Source: an uncultured Bacteroidota bacterium
Lineage (GTDB): Bacteria > Bacteroidota > Bacteroidia > B-17B0 > Aurantibacillaceae
NCBI GenBank assembly: GCA_903893815.1
Contig: CAITNS010000003.1
Span: 1-60,907 of the forward strand
DNA: 60,907 bases
Direction of reading: 5' to 3'
Below the pieces are notes generated by a model. The model was not told where the DNA came from. It saw nothing but the letters and a program-made list of their open reading frames with translations, and made no database searches. The translations under genes and the position numbers were made by a program. Every line of letters starts with the position of its first letter. Position 1 is the first letter of the stretch. Positions 54,046 through 60,907 of the stretch are shown here, one piece after another.

Positions 54046-54687
54046 ATGAAAACAAAATTAATATTCTCAATATTAGCCTTAGTATTATTTATTGCATGTA
54101 AAAAGAAAACTAAATCTTCTGAAAAAATAATTATTAGTGGTATTATTTATAAAGATTGTTATACTATAGCTGCAAACACTAAATATTATAGAGTTTATTT
54201 GAGTTATGTAAATAAAACACCGATAGAATTTAATACAGATGCTAATGGTGTTTTTAATTTTGAATTAGATAAATCTACTTCAAAAGATCATTTTATTATT
54301 TCTTCTGACCCCAACTCTAATCATGTTTTTTCTGCTTTTTATGGGACAGGAGAAAATTTAAATGTTGGCGTTTTAAGAGAAAATGAAAACAACATGCTAA
54401 TATTAAAACTAAAAACAAATCATGTTTTAACTAATTTAGATACAATAAAATACGCATTTCAATATAGTAATATGGAGTTACCTATACATGGACCAATAAC
54501 AAGAGATACCATTATTGGGATATATACAAAACTAATTATTTCTCCTAATAGTAATCCTAACGGCGAACTTAATACCCTTTGGTGGAGTTTAAATAAAGCT
54601 ACTGTTGGTAGTAATGATAACCAAGTAGATTATACCATACACGGCTGTGCAGGTGTCGCCGATACAGCTTATATAGTAGTTCCTTAA
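54046..54687 (+). CDS. Lipoprotein of unknown function
   Basis: 213 residues. Lipoprotein signal peptide MKTKLIFSILALVLFIAC with Cys18, followed by KKKTK. The mature part starts with a carboxypeptidase-regulatory-like beta-sandwich (IIISGIIYKDCYTIAANTKY, VNKTPIEFNTDANGVFNFEL) and contains a further beta-rich part. No family name is clear beyond that. It lies between two terminators and is monocistronic. Confidence 0.7.
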   Translation: MKTKLIFSILALVLFIACKKKTKSSEKIIISGIIYKDCYTIAANTKYYRVYLSYVNKTPIEFNTDANGVFNFELDKSTSKDHFIISSDPNSNHVFSAFYGTGENLNVGVLRENENNMLILKLKTNHVLTNLDTIKYAFQYSNMELPIHGPITRDTIIGIYTKLIISPNSNPNGELNTLWWSLNKATVGSNDNQVDYTIHGCAGVADTAYIVVP

Positions 54688-54735
54688 TTTATTCTCATAG
54701 ATGAAAAAATTAATTATTCAATAATAGGAAACTTT

Positions 54736-54766
54736 AAAAGCCTTCATGAAAAATGAAGGCTTTTTT
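54736..54766 (+). terminator. Terminator after the lipoprotein gene
   Basis: AAAAGCCTTCAT-GAAAA-ATGAAGGCTTTTTT, a 12-bp stem with T-run. Confidence 0.9.
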
Positions 54767-54779
54767 ATACCTTTAGTAT

Positions 54780-55976
54780 ATGACTAGATTATTTCTCATA
54801 TTTTTTATTTTAAAAATTAGTAATAATTTTTGTCAAAACTTAGTGCCTAATCCTAGTTTTGAAATTTATACTGCTTGCCCAAGTGGTGATTTTCAAATTG
54901 AATTAGCAACGCCTTGGTTTTCTCCAAATGCAACAACTTTGGCGCAAAAGGCATCATACTTCAATACTTGCGCAACCAATTCAATATTTGCAATTCCTTA
55001 TTTTGACGGAACAGATTATAGACAACCTCATACTGGTAATGCATTTGGTGGTAATTTGTGGTCTTATACTCCTGGCAATAATAATCTAAGGAAATATATT
55101 ACAACTAGTTTAACAAATTCATTAGTAACTAATAACTATTATTATATTTCTTTTTATGCTAGTACTTTTTTGAGAGGATTTAAATATGCTATTAATAATC
55201 TTGGAGCTTATGTTTCTTCAGGAATACCATATAATTCTAATCCAAATGCTGTCCTTAATTATACTCCGCAAATTATTAAATACGGTAACCCAATTATAAA
55301 TGATACTATTAACTGGATAAAAATTGATGGAATATATTTAGCAAATGGCAACGAAAATTATATTACGATAGGTAACTTTATGGATGATATAAATACCGAT
55401 ACTGCTTTTATAGGATCAGGTTTTTATGGTGCATCCAATTATTACATCGACGATGTTTCTGTAATTAATATCACAACACCACAATGGCAATATAGAGATA
55501 GATCAGTTGTAATTGGAGATAGCGTTTTAATTGGCCCTGCAATTAGCGGTTTAAATGTAAATTGGTTTACAATGAGTAATGCATTTATCAAAAATGCACC
55601 TGGTATTTATGTAAAGCCAACTACAACAACTAGCTACCAAGCCACAGAAACTTTTAACAGCGTAGTTTACAATCACACGGTTACAGTTACTGTATTAATA
55701 ACTAAAACAAATGAATATGATAAATTACAAAATAGCATAAAGTTATTTCCTAACCCAAATGCAGGCATAGTAAACTTAAAATGGGATGATGTAAAAAACG
55801 GAGAGGCGAAAGTAATTGTATTTGATATAACAGGTAAAGCAGTATTTGATACAACTTTGCAAATAACCAATGGTTTAAGCAATTTTAATTTAAACTTAAG
55901 CCCTGGCACTTTTTTGGTTAAAATAATTAACCCTCATACCAATATGATCGTCAATAAAAAATTAATGATTCGATAA
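54780..55976 (+). CDS. T9SS-secreted protein, NPSFE family
   Basis: 398 residues. Signal peptide (LFLIFFILKISNNFC-Q), jelly-roll domain (NLVPNPSFEIYTACPSGDFQ to YYIDDVSVINI; about 20-235), a short Ig-like part and a sorting domain (LFPNPNAGIVNLKW to NKKLMIR). It is a fifth member of the family also found at 24149, 26440, 27663 and 32508. The start ATG directly follows the terminator of the gene before. Confidence 0.78.
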   Translation: MTRLFLIFFILKISNNFCQNLVPNPSFEIYTACPSGDFQIELATPWFSPNATTLAQKASYFNTCATNSIFAIPYFDGTDYRQPHTGNAFGGNLWSYTPGNNNLRKYITTSLTNSLVTNNYYYISFYASTFLRGFKYAINNLGAYVSSGIPYNSNPNAVLNYTPQIIKYGNPIINDTINWIKIDGIYLANGNENYITIGNFMDDINTDTAFIGSGFYGASNYYIDDVSVINITTPQWQYRDRSVVIGDSVLIGPAISGLNVNWFTMSNAFIKNAPGIYVKPTTTTSYQATETFNSVVYNHTVTVTVLITKTNEYDKLQNSIKLFPNPNAGIVNLKWDDVKNGEAKVIVFDITGKAVFDTTLQITNGLSNFNLNLSPGTFLVKIINPHTNMIVNKKLMIR

Positions 55977-56053
55977 AATATTAAATGTAAATAAAACAAG
56001 TAATTAACATAAACCAAGAAAATTATTAAACAATAAATCTTAAATCTAATATC

Positions 56054-57343
56054 ATGAAAAAAATTTCACTATCAACTCTTTTTATTTGGTTATGCTCAAT
56101 GGCATTTTCACAAATCACATTAACATCAACAGTAACTAATGTAAGTTGTTTTGGGCTAGCAAATGGCAGTGCAACAATTACTGCAATTGGAGGAGTTTCA
56201 CCATATACATATTCTTGGACACCTTCGGGTGCAACTACACCAACTAGTACTAGTTTACCAGCAGGTACATACAGTGCTATAGTTATGGATGCAATGGCAA
56301 ATACTAATACTATAACGGTTACTATTTCCCAACCACAAATGCTTAATATAGTAATGTCGCAAACAAACACTACATGTAATGGTTCTTGTGATGGAGCTAT
56401 CGATCTTCTAGTTACTGGTGGAACTCCCCCATATATGTACCAATGGTCAATCGGTAGTATAACACCAAATCAAACAGCTTTATGTGCTAGCGATTATTCT
56501 GTATCTATTACGGACTCTAATTGGTGTACATCGAACTCAACAGCTACAATAACTTCTGGTGTAAGTCCAACTATATCAGTAAATTCAGGTACAATTTGTA
56601 GTGGTAGTTCTGGCATAACATTAAATGCTAATGGAGCTGCTTCCTTTACTTGGTCTCCAATATTGAGCCTAAATACTTCTATGGGGGCATCTGTTATAGC
56701 TACACCCTCTACAACAATTGTTTACACAGTATCAGGTAGTATTGGCTCATGCATCTCTTCAGCTACAACTACAGTTACAGTTCATCCATCACCAATTGTA
56801 AGTTTTTCTTTAACTCAAAATGCAACTCCTAATGTTTGGGATATTATTCCTAGCTATAGCGGTGGTTCTGCCCCATACACATATATATGGTCTTTTGGTG
56901 ATGGAAGTCCAAATTCAAATATTCCTTATCCAAGTCATACTTATACAACAGCTGGCTGGTATAATATATGTGTAACAATGGCTGATTTAAATGGTTGTGC
57001 ATCTACTACTTGCCTATATGATAGTTTATATAAAATGAGTTCAAGCAATTCAATGATTACGGTTAATGTAATAAATGGTTTAACAACTAATATTAACCAA
57101 AACACTACCAATAATAATTCTATCTCTATTTACCCCAATCCAACAAATTCAATTTTAAATATTGATGATAAAAACAACCAATTTCAAAATTCAACAATTG
57201 AAATCAAAAACTATTTAGGGCAAGTTGTTTTATCTAGTCCTTTTACTTCTCAAATTAATCTGTCTAACCTTTCCGTAGGTATGTATTTTTTATCCATACA
57301 AGATAAGAGTCATAGCAAAACAGTTAAAATTATAAAAGAATAA
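56054..57343 (+). CDS. T9SS-secreted protein with SprB-like repeats and a PKD domain
   Basis: 429 residues. Signal peptide (LFIWLCSMAFS-Q), two SprB-type repeats (VSCFGLANGSATITAIGGVSP and TTCNGSCDGAIDLLVTGG...), an Ig-like part, a PKD domain (YIWSFGDGSPNS ... HTYTTAGWYNICVTMAD; about 275-325) and a sorting domain (IYPNPTNSILNIDDKNNQF to KTVKIIKE) belonging to repeat block C. SprB repeats occur in the gliding adhesin SprB, so an adhesive surface role is likely. Confidence 0.82.
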   Translation: MKKISLSTLFIWLCSMAFSQITLTSTVTNVSCFGLANGSATITAIGGVSPYTYSWTPSGATTPTSTSLPAGTYSAIVMDAMANTNTITVTISQPQMLNIVMSQTNTTCNGSCDGAIDLLVTGGTPPYMYQWSIGSITPNQTALCASDYSVSITDSNWCTSNSTATITSGVSPTISVNSGTICSGSSGITLNANGAASFTWSPILSLNTSMGASVIATPSTTIVYTVSGSIGSCISSATTTVTVHPSPIVSFSLTQNATPNVWDIIPSYSGGSAPYTYIWSFGDGSPNSNIPYPSHTYTTAGWYNICVTMADLNGCASTTCLYDSLYKMSSSNSMITVNVINGLTTNINQNTTNNNSISIYPNPTNSILNIDDKNNQFQNSTIEIKNYLGQVVLSSPFTSQINLSNLSVGMYFLSIQDKSHSKTVKIIKE

Positions 57344-57577
57344 TAATTTTACATTTTAAGCACACTTCACAAATACACGCTCTGCATCTCTGGCAACAAT
57401 AAACTTTTTCAAACTACCTTATTCAATTTTATTTTTTTGCAAAGCAATATTAATATGTTGTTTCGCTTTAGGCTATAATTTTCTCACATCATAATCTTCC
57501 AAAACCAAGTAGTACTACTCTATCAAAAATCAGGTAGTACTACGTATTGTAAAAATCATAGCAACATATTAGTTTTA
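57128..57577 (+). repeat. Block C (copy of block A)
   Basis: The same order as blocks A and B: sorting-domain code, spacer with AATAAACTTTTTCAAAC and TTAGGCTATAATTTTCTCAC, boxes and promoter. Blocks A, B and C are all in direct orientation. Confidence 0.85.
57508..57577 (+). promoter_or_regulatory. Regulatory module 9, upstream of the 276-aa gene
   Basis: Box 1 AGTAGTACTACT (57508-57519); box 2 GTAGTACTAC (57534-57543); GTA; TTG (57547-57549); 20 nt; TAGTTTTA (57570-57577). 87 bp to the ATG at 57665. Confidence 0.78.
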
Positions 57578-57664
57578 TCATTGCATATTTCATTCTAAAT
57601 ACTTTGGCAAAGCAATTAGTATTTATGTAATTAATAATAAAGTAAAAATTAAAAACATTTTAAA

Positions 57665-58495
57665 ATGACATTCAACCATGATAATCAAGGCATATCTATT
57701 AATTATAAAAATAAAAATATAATTTTAAATGGAGCAGCCGTCACTGAAGAATTTTTGACAGATGAGGAGATACTTGACTTTTCTATTGCATTCCTGCAAT
57801 TTAATCAAACACTCGGCAGAATATCAACAAAAGAATTAAAATCATGTGACTTAAAAATTAGTGATACAAAAGAGCTAAAAGATATTCATAACCCATTACC
57901 ATTTTATAAATATATTTCTAAAGAGGATTATGAAAAATTTTACTCCAAGGGTCACTTTCAACTAGGTACAAGCAAGTATTATCGCGACATTGAAAGAATA
58001 GAATCAAAAGACGGCTTCGAAGGATACAATATTTCAGTTCTTCAGGTTAATAATTCTCATATTCCAATTACTCTTTTTCGGTGTAACAATTATCTTATTT
58101 TATGCGGTTCATCAGTTAAATCTGCTGAATATATGTACGATAAATTTGGGGAAGTTGAAATGGAGATACAGGATTCAGAATCATTTGCAAAAAAAATAGC
58201 TAAATCAATAGGAGCTCTTAATTATACCATTGCTAATGTTGAATATAATAATGCAAAAATTGCAAAATCAAAACACATAAATATAGAACAATTTTCACCT
58301 CAGGATTTTATTCATAAAGAAGAAATTATCGAGTTGATTCTCTCAACATCATTATATCCTAGTTTATATGTAAAGCCAAAAATGTTTCAACAAGAAAATG
58401 AATTACGTATTGTTTTTGAAATGCCTAATGATTATCCAACCTGTTATAATTTTCAAGATGAAACGTTATTAAATCAAATTAATTTTAAATTATAA
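57665..58495 (+). CDS. Uncharacterised cytosolic protein, candidate defence gene
   Basis: 276 residues, no signal peptide or membrane helix. The motif PFYKYISKEDYEKFYSKGHF with GTSKYYRDIER and DGFEGYNISV resembles the start of DUF2971-like proteins (short N-terminal strand, then F..G....GT..YYR.IE...D..EG), which occur in phage-defence contexts; the match is partial, so I leave it unnamed. It is alone behind module 9 and precedes a broken membrane ORF and Kiwa. Like the TIR, FRG and HEPN-like genes, it is a single non-secreted gene behind a module. Confidence 0.6.
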   Translation: MTFNHDNQGISINYKNKNIILNGAAVTEEFLTDEEILDFSIAFLQFNQTLGRISTKELKSCDLKISDTKELKDIHNPLPFYKYISKEDYEKFYSKGHFQLGTSKYYRDIERIESKDGFEGYNISVLQVNNSHIPITLFRCNNYLILCGSSVKSAEYMYDKFGEVEMEIQDSESFAKKIAKSIGALNYTIANVEYNNAKIAKSKHINIEQFSPQDFIHKEEIIELILSTSLYPSLYVKPKMFQQENELRIVFEMPNDYPTCYNFQDETLLNQINFKL

Positions 58496-58584
58496 AAACT
58501 AAACTTTATTTATATGTGTAAAACAATAAATTAATTTCAATAAATTATAATCACTAAATTGGAAACTTTCAAATCATTTTATAC

Positions 58585-58884
58585 ATGATGACTTTTGGCG
58601 ACATTGTCGGTCTATTATCTGTCGCAATAAATATTGCTAAGCATGAAGATAAAATTTCACGCATCAAATGGTAGAGAGTATTTGCAGGAGTTTTTCGTAT
58701 GTTGATTGCAATGTTAAGCGGTATTATTATGTACATACTTTTAAAAGCAAATATAGTAGGGGGTTTAAAAAACTTTAACGAAAACAGTTATCTGCATTAC
58801 GCTTTAGCCATAATAGCAGGTTTCAGTCAAAAGCTAATCCCAAACCTCGCAAACAAAGGCGAAGAATTAGTCACAAAAAAGTAA
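58585..58884 (+). pseudogene. Small membrane-protein gene interrupted by an in-frame TAG
   Basis: ATG 58585 reads MMTFGDIVGLLSVAINIAKH...RIKW, then TAG (58672-58674), then the same frame continues RVFAGVFRMLIAMLSGIIMYILLK...GFSQKLIPNLANKGEELVTKK to 58884. It resembles a small 2-TM protein. The TAG suggests a nonsense mutation; the second part has its own ATG at 58699. Confidence 0.55.
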
Positions 58885-59021
58885 GTATTTAAAGACCAAG
58901 ATGATTTCCGGTAAACTAAACAAAGTCAAATATCAACAATAATAAGTAAATGATCAGAATATTCAGTTAATTTTAAATAAAAATATTATTGTTTTATTTC
59001 TCCTTTTAACTATTAATTATT

Positions 59022-59624
59022 ATGTCCAAAAACAATCCTCATTTACTAAAATCAAATTCACTGTTCGCTTTATTTTGTCTATCGTATTTGCCTTTATTTT
59101 TTTTATTAATTCTTAAACTAGGTATTGCTAATTTTAATTACTTACATTTTCATGAAATTAGTACAGAGTCATTAATTACTTTTTTCGAAAAATTCGGGTT
59201 CGTTACTATATTAATAATTTTGGGCAGCTATGGTATGTTTGGCACCTATATAACATTAAAAAACATTAAACAAAAAGAAAGTAATGCAATACCTGCTAAA
59301 GTTGCCTCTGTCAAATTAAAAAATGAAGAGGCGCTTTCTTATCTTACTTCCTATGTCCTTCCTTTATTAATTAGTGGCGCTATTGGCACATTTGAATATG
59401 CAACATTTGGAGTTCTTTTTTTCTTGTATTATAAGTTGTACTCCACTTCAAGTCTTATTTTAATTAATCCAATATTGAACATGAAATATGGATTATATGA
59501 AATCGAATATATTTCGGGAACTAAACAAAAATCTGCATTAATAATTTCACAACACAAATGGATTGATATTGACGATGAAATTAAGATATTAAAATTAAGT
59601 CATAAATTATATTTTGCCTATTAA
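59022..59624 (+). CDS. kwaA: Kiwa defence protein KwaA (membrane sensor)
   Basis: 200 residues with about four membrane segments (approx. 13-35, 55-75, 100-120, 122-145) and a hydrophilic C-terminal tail (EIEYISGTKQKSALIISQHK). Size, topology and the directly following DUF4868 gene match KwaA, the membrane component of the two-gene Kiwa system, reported to sense phage at the inner membrane. I rely mostly on the partner gene and topology. About 400 bp separate it from regulatory module 9 and the 276-aa gene, with the broken membrane ORF between, so whether it is driven by that module is open. Confidence 0.75.
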   Translation: MSKNNPHLLKSNSLFALFCLSYLPLFFLLILKLGIANFNYLHFHEISTESLITFFEKFGFVTILIILGSYGMFGTYITLKNIKQKESNAIPAKVASVKLKNEEALSYLTSYVLPLLISGAIGTFEYATFGVLFFLYYKLYSTSSLILINPILNMKYGLYEIEYISGTKQKSALIISQHKWIDIDDEIKILKLSHKLYFAY

Positions 59625-59634
59625 ATCGAAAACA

Positions 59635-60663
59635 ATGGACTCAAAAAAACTACTTAAAGAATTAAACACTTTTACCTCTTCAAATACTATTCATATGTAT
59701 ATTATTGAAAGGAAGTTAAAACAAGATGCTAAACCTAAGGATAAAGCATCTCAAAAGTATGTTTACTTTCCCTTGCAAGTAAACATTACAACAGAATTAA
59801 ACACTGTTATTTCAGGTATGTTAGACAATGTAATTAAAAAGAAAGTAAAGGAAAATGTTGCTATCATGGAATACGAGCCAATTGATGATACAACTGATAA
59901 ATTATGTACATATAACGACCTAAGTAAAATCGCAGGTTTTCAAGAATTTCTTTCCACGAAGCTTGGAGTAGAAATCAAATCAATAAAAAATTTTGAGGAG
60001 TTTAAAGAAATCGAAAAAGCATGGGCTCTATGTTATGGCTTTTACAATAAAGATTCCAAAAAATGGTTGTATTGTATTAAAAAACTTGCTCCAAGAAATA
60101 TGGCAATCGAAATTAACACTTCTGAAAATATAGTCGATGCTTTTAAACATGGCATAGTTTCGATGTTTGATTTAGAAACAAAAACATTGAAACCATTCAA
60201 AGGCTTTTCGTTAAATATTGAGCCTAGTATAGACATAGTTTATTATAAAGAAAAAATATACATTTTTCAAAAAAAGGCATTTGAGGAATTAACAAGTCTA
60301 ACAGAAGAATTTGAAAGTTTAGCAAACGAAATTGTTTCTGAGATAGAAGAACTAACTTTTATAACAGATACGTCTCATATTTCTTCAATAATTTTATCAA
60401 AACCAGCTTTCAGAAACAAACTAATTAAGGCAAAATCAATTGGAAATATTGACTTTTTAACTACTTGTAAAGATATTAAAAAGGAGTTTACAAGAGCTGG
60501 CAAGAAGTTAGACATAAAATTCAAATTCAATAAGGAAGGCAAAATTATTGCAGATGATGAAAATGATGCGGATAACATCATTAAAGTTCTCAGTGAATAT
60601 TATAAGGAAGGAATATTTGGAGGTAAAATATTTGAATCCCCAGCTGGTAGAGTTAAAAAATGA
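59635..60663 (+). CDS. kwaB: Kiwa defence protein KwaB (DUF4868)
   Basis: 342 residues from ATG 59635 (MDSKKLLKELN), 10 bp after the kwaA stop; a TTG at 59614 would overlap kwaA. The sequence shows the DUF4868 pattern: an N-terminal region (TIHMYIIERKLKQ), IDIVYYKEKIYIFQKKAFEEL in the middle, and AFRNKLIKAKSIGNIDFL plus FRNK-type basic motif near the end, finishing EGKIIADDENDADNIIKVLS. KwaB is the cytosolic DNA-binding effector of Kiwa. Full length for the family, no frameshift. This is the most clearly known defence system in the window. Confidence 0.8.
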   Translation: MDSKKLLKELNTFTSSNTIHMYIIERKLKQDAKPKDKASQKYVYFPLQVNITTELNTVISGMLDNVIKKKVKENVAIMEYEPIDDTTDKLCTYNDLSKIAGFQEFLSTKLGVEIKSIKNFEEFKEIEKAWALCYGFYNKDSKKWLYCIKKLAPRNMAIEINTSENIVDAFKHGIVSMFDLETKTLKPFKGFSLNIEPSIDIVYYKEKIYIFQKKAFEELTSLTEEFESLANEIVSEIEELTFITDTSHISSIILSKPAFRNKLIKAKSIGNIDFLTTCKDIKKEFTRAGKKLDIKFKFNKEGKIIADDENDADNIIKVLSEYYKEGIFGGKIFESPAGRVKK

Positions 60664-60770
60664 AATAAATTAATTCAAAATATAATATAGATAAATCATG
60701 TTTGAAAAATTTAGAAAAAACACTCAATAAACTTTTTGATTACAAATGGACGTTAATTCTTTTGAATAGG

Positions 60771-60803
60771 GAGTGTAATCTAAACTGTGTCAAATTATTT
60801 TTT
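60771..60803. repeat. Possible IS256-like terminal sequence at the right edge
   Basis: GGGAGTGTAATCTAAACTGTGTCAAATT-like sequence recalls IS256-family ends (TGTGTAAA/TGTGTCAAA near a terminus). No transposase can be read in the last 100 bp. The call is tentative; 60664-60907 has no gene otherwise. Confidence 0.25.
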
Positions 60804-60907
60804 TTATATTTGACTATTAGATAGAAACATAAACAAGCTCTGCTGGCGAGCAACTTGCTAGGGATATATCTAATCGACGAAATAAATTTAGGAGCGTTGC
60901 TGTAAAG

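Noticed and set aside
17531-57577. The GTAGTACTAC modules as a CRISPR or plain MITE
   Set aside because: Spacing between copies is kilobases and flanks differ; no terminal repeats or target duplications. The fixed promoter register fits regulation better.
60771-60907. A complete insertion sequence at the right edge
   Set aside because: Only a weak resemblance to an IS256-type end; no transposase code or second end inside the window.

Overview
The window comes from an AT-rich member of the Bacteroidota. Three things show this. Promoters have the Bacteroidota form (TTG, about 19-20 nt, TAnnTTTG). Many secreted proteins end in type IX secretion (T9SS) sorting domains, of both the short YPNP type and the type-B (CHU_C-like) type. 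The integrase/RteC-type module is typical of mobile elements in this phylum. I cannot name the genus.

Positions 1-10100 are ordinary chromosome: metK and ilvE (minus strand), an M23/LysM peptidase, a DUF5916-like outer-membrane protein, an LpxD-like acyltransferase, a SpoIIE-type phosphatase, aroE and a LolA-like carrier. A tRNA-Asp(GTC) gene at 10305-10378 marks the boundary. Directly downstream lie a tyrosine recombinase, an RteC-like gene split by a -1 frameshift at an A AAA AAG heptamer, an excisionase-like HTH protein, a replication/primosome-like protein and a DnaC-like ATPase. This is the end of an integrated element. No second copy of the tRNA 3' end was seen, so the far end is probably outside the window.

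From about 14.8 to 60.7 kb the cargo mixes three gene sets. (1) A two-component system: a conserved small protein, a multi-TM protein, a HisKA_3-type kinase and two paralogous NarL/FixJ response regulators. (2) A large set of paralogous T9SS-secreted proteins, several broken or mosaic. (3) Defence-type genes: TIR + 3-TM protein + ThsB-like TIR; an FRG protein; a HEPN-like + Cas2-like pair; XRE-ImmA/PIN toxin-antitoxin; fragments of caspase-like and AbiGi-like genes; an uncharacterised 276-aa protein; and Kiwa (kwaA, kwaB) at the right edge.

The most unusual feature is a dispersed regulatory module of about 70 bp, present nine times between 17.5 and 57.6 kb, always on the plus strand. Each copy has two GTAGTACTAC-type palindromes 25-26 bp apart, then a Bacteroidota promoter in fixed register (TTG exactly 3 bp after the second palindrome, exactly 20 bp to TAnnTTTG). 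The distal palindrome set would sit near -67 and the proximal near -42, as expected for an activator. One copy precedes the second response regulator. The others precede the TIR operon, the FRG gene, the HEPN/Cas2-like pair, the 276-aa gene upstream of Kiwa, and T9SS surface proteins. I infer a locally encoded two-component regulon joining surface-protein and anti-phage genes. In three cases the module is part of a block of about 430 bp that also carries the preceding gene's T9SS sorting-domain code, so the blocks could serve as homologous-recombination joints for gaining and losing cassettes.
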